Positions 7,992-17,377 of a stretch of DNA of 17,377 nucleotides are shown here, piece by piece. Under the pieces are notes generated by a model. The model saw only the letters and a program-made list of their open reading frames with translations. It was not told the origin of the DNA and did not search any database. Position 1 is the first letter of the stretch. Every line of letters begins with the position of its first letter. Location of the stretch: contig LSSN01004422.1 of assembly GCA_001970855.1 (NCBI GenBank), positions 1 through 17,377 on the forward strand, in the 5' to 3' direction. A program made the position numbers and the translations under genes. This stretch comes from Smittium culicis. Its lineage: Eukaryota; Kickxellomycota; Harpellomycetes; Harpellales; Legeriomycetaceae.

Positions 7992-10976
7992 TAATAGTGC
8001 AAAATTGAGCTGCGGGTTATTTTCTTGATGAGTTTATGCTCAATACTCTTTTTCAATAGCAGTATATAATACTTGCTATTTTATAGGCTTTTAGCGGCAT
8101 TTATTTTAATACTTTCGCATAAACTAATTTATCATATAATTTAATAATAGGTTACCGAATAATAATTCAAACTATGTAAAAATTCTATTTTAGCTATGGA
8201 AAAAGCATAAAGGGATAATCCAGCTTAGTTTATTTAAAGCTAGGAGCACCTCTTGATGATGACAGTAGCTTTTTCATACAGTAATTTTATTGTATAATAT
8301 TTTTTGAATATTTATTTCATAAAGCAAGGATAAGTATATATTTTTATCCAGGGGAATAAAACTTTAGTTCTTTTTTTTTAAACGTTAAATTTTATTCATA
8401 TTATATATTTGTATAAAATTCTAATAAATAACTAAATAAACATAATTAAAACTAAAGAAAGTCAACAAGAAATTATCACTCTTTATTCTCAAGATAAAAT
8501 TACTTTTTATATGGTTTTCTTATATTTTTATTAGGTTATTTATTTATTTATTAGCGGAAGTAAGGATACTCATTAGATATCTGTTCTAAATCTCATACGA
8601 AGATAAATCGGAGAATTAACCAAGGAAAATTAAGTGTACGATTCCTAGGGTATAAAATAGTACACCAAATTTTCGTTTATTTAAAACAAAATTAGATTTT
8701 TAAATAGTTCCAAGTTATTTTTCGTTTCAAATTATACATATTATATTGTAATAAAATACAACTAAAACCGAAAGGAAAATTATTAATATTAAAAAATCCT
8801 AGATAAAAATGCTAGGTACGTGGAGTAACAATATAACCACCACAGATATTAGGATTGATATTGATTACATTTTTTAAGGAGGAGGACTGGGATATTTGTA
8901 GAAATTACGTGATGAAAAGTTTTTTCTTATCCTGGGCATGGAATAAGCTCTGATTTATATGTAGTAGTGCACAAATAGCACACATACACAAGTCTTTAAA
9001 GAAAAAAAATTTATATATCGTAGTTTTAATCTCTCCATATACCCAGCTTTTATCACTAGGGTTTACACTTTTGTTTATAAAATAATAATAAATATAAAAA
9101 TGGGTTCTTTATTTTAGGCTTTTAATTCTATAGAGTTATAATGAAGAAATATTTTCTTCTAAAAAGTCAAGCGTACCGAGACATAAAAAAGATGTGGGCG
9201 ACCATTTTATATCCCACTTTTTCTTCTTCGTTTATCTTTCTATTTTTATAGAAACCTTCTGACCCGTGCATTTAGATGAATATAAATAAAATAACGAAAT
9301 AGATACTCTTATTACTACAAAAAGGATAAATAAAACTCGAAGGGAAAATAAAAATATTATGTAATTAGGTAATAGCAGTATAGTTTGATTGATTCTACTA
9401 GTGGTGGTTTTCCACTGCGAATATATTTAAAAAGTTATATTTCATTATAACCAAGCTTCTCTTCTGGCATAAATTTTCTTTTTGAGAATCTACTTTACTA
9501 TCAAAATTTTATTGACGACAGATTTCTTTATAAAAAGATGACAAAAAGATTAATAGTTGGAATTCACATAAAAAAAAGAAAAAATATAGGTATAGATATC
9601 TATTTTTTAGTGACTAAAAGAAAATCGAAAATATATTTGGTTGTAAATAATAAAAATTAATCGCGATTGCTGTTTTTTATTTGGTTTTATAGAGAATAAA
9701 ATTCAGTTTGCAATAAAAGATATTTTCAAAGAATAAAAGCGGTCTAATACTTAATATTTTTTCTAAGTATGTTCATAAAAGTAAATACCAAAATTCAGAC
9801 ATGAAATGAGAAACTTGTATATAAACGCGAGTTACGAAGAAATGAGAGGGAGGGAAAAGTTCGAAGAAGATTAATGTATTAGAAATTTTATAAATAAAAA
9901 CCTTTCCTTTAAATTGAGAATAGAGCTTGTAATCTTGTAGAGTAAAAAAGTATTGAACTTGAAACTCAATGTTGGCATAAAAGCTTTATTGTATAAATAT
10001 TTGAAAATAAAATTTTTAAGCATTCTTTTTCTTATATATTTTTTTACCAATACTTAAGAATTAAAGCTATCCATATTATTCGGATACTATAAATTATTTC
10101 ATATATATGTGCAAGTGATGAGGAAGATGTTAATCTTCCATATCATTCAGGCTTTTATTCGTAGGAATAAAGTCTTTGGAAGCTAGTTAATCAGTTTTAT
10201 TCTGTTATAAAAATTACCAGTAATTCTAATTTAAAATTATAAAAATAAAAAGAATTTAAACATAACTTGAAATCAGTTACATAATAACATAGCACGGGCT
10301 AGAAAGAAAATTTATTAATACTTAGCCACAATTAGTTTAAGTTTTTTTTAGCAAAGGAAAATTTTTTAATTACAATGGCCAAAGATAGATTATAATTTTA
10401 CAAATCATCAACTACAATAGTCTATGCTTATCAATTTTTAGTATACTAATTTCATCTGATCAAAAAGAAAAAATAATAATCCAAGCTTCAATTTAATTAT
10501 TCAAATTTTATAAACAAAATCTAGTCAAGTCTAACAACTACAATAAATACAAATATAAAAAAAAAAGCTCATCAACTATATTTCGATAAGACTGGCATGG
10601 ATTTTAATACTTTTAGCAACTTAGAAGAGCACGTATATTTTTTTTATATAAATAACCACACAGAAAATGCCTTTCTGAAGGTTGTCGAATTTTTTTAGAA
10701 AATTAATAATAATAAATTTTAAGAATATTAAAACTAAACCTCAAATCCAAATAAAATTAACAAAATAAAATGATAATAATTAAATAAAATCTTTCTTTTA
10801 TACTATTTTTTTTACAATTCTAAAATTAAGCTTCCTTTATCTGAATACTTTAAAACTTTTAAATTTACAATTTACTATAAAACCATAAAAAAAACAAAAA
10901 AAATAATTTAACCTTTAACATTAAAATTAAATTTATTTTCAAATTTTAATTAGGATTAATTTTTTTACAATTAACA

Positions 10977-10985
10977 TATATAAAA
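10977..10985 (+). promoter_or_regulatory. TATA box of the GUF1 gene
   Basis: TATATAAAA followed by CCC lies 57 bp upstream of the ATG at 11034. The downstream leader is A-rich and contains no ATG. The box supports 11034 as the real first exon rather than a chance frame. Confidence 0.55.
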
Positions 10986-11033
10986 CCCTAATAAATAAAC
11001 TTAAAAATAAACAATTAAATTTTATCAATCGAA

Positions 11034-14000
11034 ATGATGTCTAATCTATTTTCTGAAAACGATATTAAGATAACTGATTCCACTTCTGACCCTGAACTTG
11101 ATTCTCACACTGAAAAACCCACTGTGAGAACTGTGGAGTATGACACACCTCAACTTATATACATAGACTTATATTCTAGATAAAAAACCTGATTTATGCT
11201 TATAACGATAAGTTTGAATTATTACAATGTAATGTAAAATCAATAATATGATTGGCAGACTATAAAGATTAGAATCAAACCGCTTATACATATAGAGAGA
11301 TTTAAAAGAAGAAAATTTGGATTTGACTTGGTATATAATTGATTAAAAAAGAAATTTCAGCATTATTGCTAATATCGATCATGGGAAAAGTACTTTGGCA
11401 GATAGACTATTGGAATTTACAGGTAATGCCTTATTTAACGATTTTATCGAATCTTTGAAAAATTTTTATCTAAAGATGCATATTAATTTTATGCTTCTTT
11501 AAAATTTTTTTTAAAAAATTGTTTTACTTTGTATTGTATTATAATTTTTTTTATTTTTTTTTTAAATAGGTACTATTTCGAGCGAAAATAAGAACATGCA
11601 AGTTTTAGATAAATTACAAGTTGAACGTGAAAGAGGGATAACAGTTAAAGCCCAATCAGCCTCAATGTTTTACTCGTATAAAGGAAAAAATTATCTACTA
11701 AATCTAATTGATACACCGGTAATTCATTATTTATAAACTATCTCTTTTATAACACTCATTAAAAAATTATTCACACAAAAACATACCAATGACAATAAGC
11801 TTTTTTCAATTTTTCTATAGGGCCACGTAGACTTTAGTTATGAAGTATCTAGATCTTTGGCTGCCTGCCAAGGTACAATACTTCTAGTTGATGCTGCACA
11901 AGGGATTCAAGCCCAAACAGTTGCTAATTTCTACCTAGCATTCAGCCAAGATTTGAAAATAGTTCCTGTTCTTAATAAGGTACCAAAATTAAATTAATAT
12001 TTTAATTAGTGAATTTTCTCTGTCCCTATTATATTCACTATTTTATTAGACTTTTTTTTATTAAACTTACTACTTATAACCTAAAAAAAATAGGTCGATT
12101 TGCCAGGTGCCGAACCTGAAAAGGTCGAAGAACAAATGCGGAATGCATTTGATTTAGACGAAAACCACATATTAAGGGTAAGTATGTATCATTTTTTCAA
12201 ATCCACATTTTCATCTCGTTAATATAAAGATAACAAAGTCATTAATTTTGTTTTCTATATCATACTAAATATACAGATTTCTGCCAAATCTGGACTCAAT
12301 ATCGAAAAAGTTTTACAAACCGTCATCGATGATATTCCTGCGTATTTACACCCTCAATAATTCACATGCAATTATTATTTTTTAAAACCTGTTGTTTTTT
12401 ATAATTTATAATTTTCTCTATCTTCTAGTCCCACTGGAGATATCAACCTCCCTTTAAAAGCTCTCCTATTTGACTCTTGGTATGACACTTACGCAGGTGT
12501 CATTTGTCTAATCTCTGTTGTTGATGGAAATATAAAGAAAGGCGATAAAATTGTATCCGCACATACTGGTGAAAAATACGAAGTTAACCAAGTTGGTATT
12601 ATGTACCCAGAAATGAAAAAAACCAATGCATTGTAGGTCTTATTTTTTTTTTTTTGCTATGGTATCCTCATCTTTCGATTATTTTCAAAACAAAATTATA
12701 TTATTCCTAATTCTTTGAGCCTTATCTTATAAACTATTTATTTTTGTCGAAAAAATATTGGAATTAGAAATGCTGGCCAAGTAGGATACGTAGTATGTAA
12801 TATGAAATCTATTTTGGAGGCACATGTCGGCGACACTTTCTACTGGCAAAAAAATCCTGTTGATTCCCTTCCTGGATTTAAACAGCCTAAACCTATGGTT
12901 TTTGCTGGTCTCTTTCCAAGCGACACTATTGATTTTGAAAAATTACAAGATGCAATTGACCAACTCACGCTAAATGATTCGAGCGTCTCTGTAAATAAAG
13001 AAAATAGGTAAAAATTCTAAGCCATTAACTTTCTTTCCCACTATATTGAATTTAGTATTGATTTTCACAAGTAACCCCAAAGCTGTTATAAAAAAAATAT
13101 CATAGCTAATTCCTTTATCAATTTAGTTTTTCTATTTGAAATTTTTGTTTTAAACTGTTGATTTATTGTTATTTTTTTTTTCTAGTAATGCTTTAGGTCA
13201 AGGTTGGAGATTAGGTTTTTTAGGCACTTTGCATATGGACGTATTTAGGCAAAGACTTGAAAATGAATACGAAGTCAGCGTGATTTTATCTCATCCAACA
13301 GTACCTTATAAAAGTAAACAATTTACATTTTTTTATTTATGAAATTATATAATTTAATACTGTTTATGTTTATTCATTATAATGGCTATTAAAGTCTTTA
13401 TCTTTATTAACACTTTTTTTTTAATATTTTTAACTATAACAAGTTATAACAAAAGATGGCGCTGAAAAAATTGTCAAAAGTCCTGCAGACTTCCCAAGCA
13501 AAGTTAAACTCGGCTATGATCTCGAATCTTTACTCGAGCCTTTTGTAAACGCAACAATTATAGTTCCAAACGAATATGTTGGTGCTATTCTAAAGCTCTG
13601 CAGTGTAATTTTTTTCATTACCCTATCCAAAAACTTTTTATTTTTTAATCTACTACTTTAATTTTATTTTTAAATCTTTTAAAATGATACTTCATAATAT
13701 TTAAATCATTATTAGATTAGAGATTCTAAAAAAAAAATCTAATCTACATTCCCATTTTCTAACCTTTAAACATCTCTGTAGTTCCATAGAGGTGTTCTAA
13801 ACACCCATACGTATATTGACGAAACTCGTGTAATGATTAGTGTAAGACTGCCATCGTCTGAAATTGTCACCGATTTTTATGACAAGCTTAAATCACACTC
13901 CTCAGGCTTCGCGAGGTTTAATACATCACCTTTTATTTTCGATATTTATCTTTATTTGTTATACTTTATCAAGCTTTTCTCATCTATGCAGTTTAAAAGG

Positions 14001-14789
14001 AGTCAAAATGATATTCATTCTTTCTAATTAGCTTGGATTATGAAGAAGCGGGATATGAAGAGGCTGATTTGGTTAAAATGGAGGTTTTGTTAAATACCGA
14101 GCCTGTTGATGCATTGGCCACCATCGTTCATAGATCACGTGTAGAAACTGATGGGCGGGATATTGCTAAAAAGCTCAAAGATCTCATTAAAAGGTAAAAT
14201 ACTTGTTTTATTTTTTTTTAGTTTTCAAGTGAGTTAGATTAACAAAATCTGTTAAATGCTCTTAAAATTCTAATACACTTTATTTTTTCAAAAAAAAACT
14301 TTAAAATTTAATAGACAGTTATTTGAAATAACCATCCAAACCACCGCAAACGGAAAAGTTGTTGCACGCGAAACGTATGTTTAATACATCTTTATTATCA
14401 AAAATTTTTATGAAACCAAGATGCATTATTATTGTTACTTTATTTAGAATCAAAGCTCTGAGAAAAAATGTCACAGCCAAATGCGTAAGAATATTTACTA
14501 TTTTTATACTTTCGAATCTCAGATAAAAAAAAGCTTATTGCACTCAATTTAATAAAATTTTCTAATGTTAATCTATCTTTTTTTTATTTGCTAAAAATAC
14601 ATTCCGCAATATTTTTAACAAACTAACCTCTTGTTTATAACTAATTTTTTATGATCGAAGTATGGTGGTGATATTACCCGTAAAATGAAGCTCTTAAACA
14701 AACAGAAAGAAGGAAAGAAAAGAATGAAATCTATAGGAAGAGTCGAGCTCCCACATGAAGCATTCATAACACTTCTGACTAAAAACTAG
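11034..14789 (+). CDS. GUF1: Translation factor GUF1 (LepA, elongation factor 4), 15 exons
   Basis: This is a ribosome-binding GTPase of the LepA/EF4 family, in fungi normally a mitochondrial translation factor. Exons: 11034-11137, 11352-11422, 11570-11718, 11821-11979, 12094-12177, 12277-12341, 12429-12632, 12768-13007, 13186-13313, 13444-13604, 13782-13915, 14032-14193, 14315-14374, 14449-14485, 14661-14789. All introns are GT-AG, and the model is one frame of 628 residues (yeast GUF1 is about 645, bacterial LepA about 600). The G motifs are ANIDHGKST (41-49), RGIT (80-83), DTPGH (106-110), NKVD (160-163) and SAK (191-193). A beta-barrel domain II follows ([15 protein letters not shown], about 219-233), then EF-G-like domains III and V, and the LepA-specific C-terminus with [20 protein letters not shown] (586-605). 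Exons 2-15 are secure. Exon 1 ([10 protein letters not shown]...) is inferred from its TATA box, donor GTATGA and matching phase; it is acidic and unlike a mitochondrial presequence. The acceptor for exon 2 could instead be 11361, nine bases on and in frame. Confidence 0.9.
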
Positions 14790-16452
14790 TTAAATATGCC
14801 ATTTTTTTTAAATATTAATAATCCATTATTTTTATTGCTAAAAAATCTTTGTCGTTTTCAATATGTTTTTATTTTTAGCCAAATTAGCAATGAAATCTTT
14901 TAGAGCAGATTTTAAAATTTAATTATAGTTTATAATAATTTACCTACACAAAAAAATTGTTTATAATATTTATGCTATTAAGCATGTTTAGCCTCACATT
15001 TATTATATGTTGTACCGTCTTGATTTTCTGGATCATATTATCTATATAAAATAAGATAATTCTAATAGCTGCAGTCAAAGTTTTAAGCAGATTTTTATCG
15101 ATATTGAACCGATTACAACAATTAAAATAGAAAAATGAGATTTTACCTAAATCATACTAATTTAATTAAAGAAAGTTCTAAAAGATAAAAACCAAACAAG
15201 CTAGTAGCCAGATAAACTTGAATTCCCAACTAGAATATGATTTATTAAAAAAAATGTTATTTCTCTCTGGGATCACATACACTTATTTTCGGAATATAGA
15301 TTATAAAATTCATTAAAAAATAATTGAAAAAAAAAAAAAAAAAAAACATAAAAATGACGCAAGCTGATTGTATTACTATGAAACAGAATATTCAACCAAT
15401 AAAATTGATAATGAAACGATTTTGGGGCTGATTTTCTACCCGATAATTTTCAACTTTTAATTATACTCTCTCCGCAATTTATCAGGATATTTATAGCCAT
15501 TTGAATATTTCTTAATATAATTGAGCATAAATGATTGATATTAATTTTTAACTCCAATTAAAATTTTTTTGAAACAGTTGATATTATTTAATAAATAAAG
15601 CAAGTTTTAGAATTTCTTAATGCCTAACACGCTAAAAAGTGATTCGTAATGGAGCATTCAAGTTTATTGTAAAGTTCTACACTATATAATCGTAAAATCA
15701 ATGATTTTTAAACATAAATAAAAAATCATAATGTTCGATTCATGCTAAAAAAATTTGAATAACAATGATCAAAGTCACAATGATAGAGCGATATAATTCG
15801 TCAAAGTTATATTCATTAGGAGCGTCTGATAAAAAAATCAAAATTTATTTAAGGCTACTTCCCCCAAAAAAATAGAGTATTTTCTTTGATCGTTTTTATT
15901 TCTTCGCATATTATAGCGGAACAAAAAGAGCAATAATGATCATATCTAAATTTTTTAATAATCAATACATCAATTTGAGCTCATAATTAGATAGGCTATA
16001 AATACCCAAATAATTTTTTTATAACCTTAAATAATCATTGCAATGTATCAAAACTCCTAATTTTGGCCAATGATAAGGGTTTTTTAGAGCTTAAATTAAT
16101 TTATTTTGTTTGATATAAATATTAATACGCTTTTGTTTCAATTTATTAAAGTGAATCAGAAATTAAAATAATAATGTATGCATCAATTATGCTATTAAAA
16201 GCTACAACCAAAGTGAACCTAAATTCTGATTCGTAATGAAATACATAGCTTAACATTTATGTTTAAAAATAGATCCTAGATGTAACAAGGATAATTAAAA
16301 TAAATAAAACAACTATTTTAATTTAATCTATAAAACATAATTATAAAAATATAGCGGAAAAAATTTTACTTTGGCTGATTAATTAACCTTAATTTTAAAC
16401 TTGCAAATAATAATTTAAATAAAGTATTTAATTTTTTTTTAAATTCAAAAAC
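14790..16452. other. AT-rich intergenic region downstream of GUF1
   Basis: I see no gene here. There is a 20-base A run (15327-15346), not bordered by any recognisable element. A 9-bp inverted pair (GAATCAGAA near 16153 and TTCTGATTC near 16226) lies upstream of the secreted-peptide gene, and GATTCGTAAT occurs twice (near 15641 and 16229). These short repeats could be promoter words or chance. Confidence 0.5.
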
Positions 16453-16459
16453 TATAAAA
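16453..16459 (+). promoter_or_regulatory. TATA box of the secreted-peptide gene
   Basis: TATAAAA followed by CCTGG lies 94 bp upstream of the ATG at 16547. The word TATAAAACC is shared with the GUF1 upstream region. Confidence 0.45.
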
Positions 16460-16546
16460 CCTGGTCAAAATTCAAATAAATGATTCAATACAACTTGTAT
16501 CTAGTCAATTAGTAAATACACCTTAACCCAAGAAAATTAACTCGAA

Positions 16547-16807
16547 ATGTTTAGCATAAAAACAATCATAGCTTTCCTTTGCATTATGCTTGCTTTGATT
16601 CAAGTTTTTGCAGTTCCACAGGACAATCAAGAAGGCAGCGTTTTTGATAGCAGAGCTAGGTGCCGTCGTTCAGAAAGACGCTGTGATCCGTTCACTAGAG
16701 GATACTACTATGAATGCAGAAACGGTAGATATGTAAGAAGATTCTGCGGAGTCAGAAGAATTTGTAGAAATATTGGACGCGATAATATTTCATGCATTCG
16801 AACATAA
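16547..16807 (+). CDS. Small secreted arginine-rich peptide with six cysteines
   Basis: This is an intronless frame of 86 codons plus TAA. Residues 1-22 form a clear signal peptide: a single Lys, a long hydrophobic core and VFA before the likely cut at 22/23. The mature part of about 64 residues opens with a short acidic stretch (23-34). It continues with a basic domain holding six Cys at 39, 46, 57, 67, 73 and 83 (spacing 6-10-9-5-9). It has 16 Arg and no Lys, so it is strongly positive. GYYYECRNGRYVRRFC (52-67) and the last two cysteines recall the chitin-binding type 2 (CBM14/peritrophin) layout, but the match is only to spacing and the Tyr-rich and C-x-N-G motifs. An effector, a cell-wall or chitin-binding protein and an antimicrobial peptide are all possible, and I cannot choose. 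The ATG sits in the context TCGAAATG, as in GUF1. The GC-richer, clearly codon-structured sequence contrasts with its AT-rich flanks and supports a real gene. Confidence 0.8.
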   Translation: MFSIKTIIAFLCIMLALIQVFAVPQDNQEGSVFDSRARCRRSERRCDPFTRGYYYECRNGRYVRRFCGVRRICRNIGRDNISCIRT

Positions 16808-17377
16808 TTTCAAATATTGAAATGTTTATTGACTTGATTTAATTTCATAAAATAGGCTTTTTTAAATCAAATAATAGTTTATAGTTAAATTATAGCATTA
16901 TATAATAATAATAAAATAATAACTTTTAAAGTCATATTATGGCATGTATTAATTTTAATTTGTAAAACATGATAAGTTTATAGCAATAGGTTTTATCATC
17001 TGGATATCTGTTTTGCAAATACATAAAAAAGTAACTATTTTATGAATTCTGATAATATCGAGGATTTATCATTTTCCATAGTTAAAAATTTCCTAATTTA
17101 AATGTATGAACAAAAAAAGCTGTCTGAATATTATAAGTTACATTTGTTTCTTTTTTAAAAAAAAATCAAGATTTTTCTATTTACTATTTCGAATTTTCAT
17201 ATTTTCTACAAAGAATATAGACTAGTTATATTGAGCTATAACAAATGACCAAGAAGTTTTATATTTTTAAATCTGCGTATCATTTATGAAATATATTTCT
17301 ATTATATTTTTTTCTAGCTTTGGCAATCTCGCTCTCCCTCTCTCTTAGAAAAGTTTTTCTTGGGCAAGCCAATAGGA
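16808..17377. other. 3' flank of the secreted-peptide gene and window edge
   Basis: An AATAAA word at 16910-16915, about 105 bases after the stop, is a candidate polyadenylation signal. The rest is AT-rich with no gene. The last 60 bases switch abruptly to a C/T-rich stretch with CTCTCCCTCTCTCTT and then TTGGGCAAGCCAATAGGA. This could be the edge of another gene or repeat cut by the window. Confidence 0.4.

Larger units (their letters stand above)
7139..10976. other. Long AT-rich intergenic region
   Basis: Nothing in these 3.8 kb shows a protein family motif, tRNA or rRNA. It lies between the right end of the DIRS-like element and the GUF1 promoter. It holds two local inverted repeats (7352-7375 and 7947-7991), a 7-bp hairpin near 10124-10141 (GGAAGAT, loop GTTA, ATCTTCC), and several loosely similar AT-rich segments at about 8400-8520, 8730-8820 and 9270-9370. 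These share a core like ACTAAAACCGAAAGGAAAAT and may be very old repeat copies. I would not call any gene here. Confidence 0.6.

Noticed and set aside
11034..11360. GUF1 as a 5'-truncated pseudogene
   Set aside because: A TAA at 11344-11346 lies just upstream of the P-loop frame, but a phase-compatible first exon with donor and promoter exists. The other 13 junctions and all G motifs are intact.
13833..14027. 64-codon plus-strand frame
   Set aside because: It is GUF1 exon 10 followed by translation of the next intron; the conserved continuation lies at 14032.
15327..15346. A20 run as the 3' end of a LINE or SINE
   Set aside because: No reverse transcriptase remnant, Pol III box or target duplication was found next to it.

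Overview
The window is very AT-rich eukaryotic DNA, most likely fungal. The evidence is one nuclear gene split by many short GT-AG introns (about 74-214 nt), decayed retrotransposons of kinds common in early-diverging fungi, and a small secreted cysteine-rich protein. In the split gene, CTG codons fall at conserved leucine positions of the LepA family, so the CUG-Ser yeasts are excluded. An AT-rich early-diverging lineage such as arbuscular mycorrhizal fungi or their relatives would fit, but that placement is inference; nothing here proves the species.

Layout. (1) 1-2367: AT-rich, no gene recognised. (2) 2368 to about 7138: a degenerate DIRS-like tyrosine-recombinase retrotransposon coding on the minus strand. 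It has inverted terminal repeats, a short internal copy of the element end, and broken gag-like, reverse transcriptase, RNase H, post-RNase H and tyrosine recombinase regions. (3) 3923-4423: a 501-bp solo LTR (TG...CA ends, 5-bp target duplication GTCCA) inserted into that element. It carries a striking run of GAA triplets at exactly 10-bp spacing, followed by a TATA box, which looks like a heat-shock-factor-type promoter. (4) 7139-10970: 3.8 kb of AT-rich DNA, no gene recognised. (5) 11034-14789: a GUF1/LepA (elongation factor 4) GTPase gene in 15 exons, 628 codons plus stop in my model. All five G motifs and the LepA C-terminal region are intact, but the modelled N-terminus does not look like a mitochondrial presequence. 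(6) 14790-16452: AT-rich, no gene recognised. (7) 16547-16807: an 86-residue secreted, arginine-rich peptide with six cysteines. (8) 16808-17377: 3' flank, ending in a sharply more C-rich stretch cut by the window edge.

The genes do not form a functional unit. The retroelements are nested (LTR into DIRS-like), which gives a relative age order. GUF1 and the secreted peptide are independent plus-strand genes. Each has a TATAAAACC-type box upstream and the same TCGAAATG start context. The observations best worth following are the phased GAA array in the solo LTR, the orphan-looking secreted peptide, and the unusual N-terminus and P-loop of the GUF1 protein.
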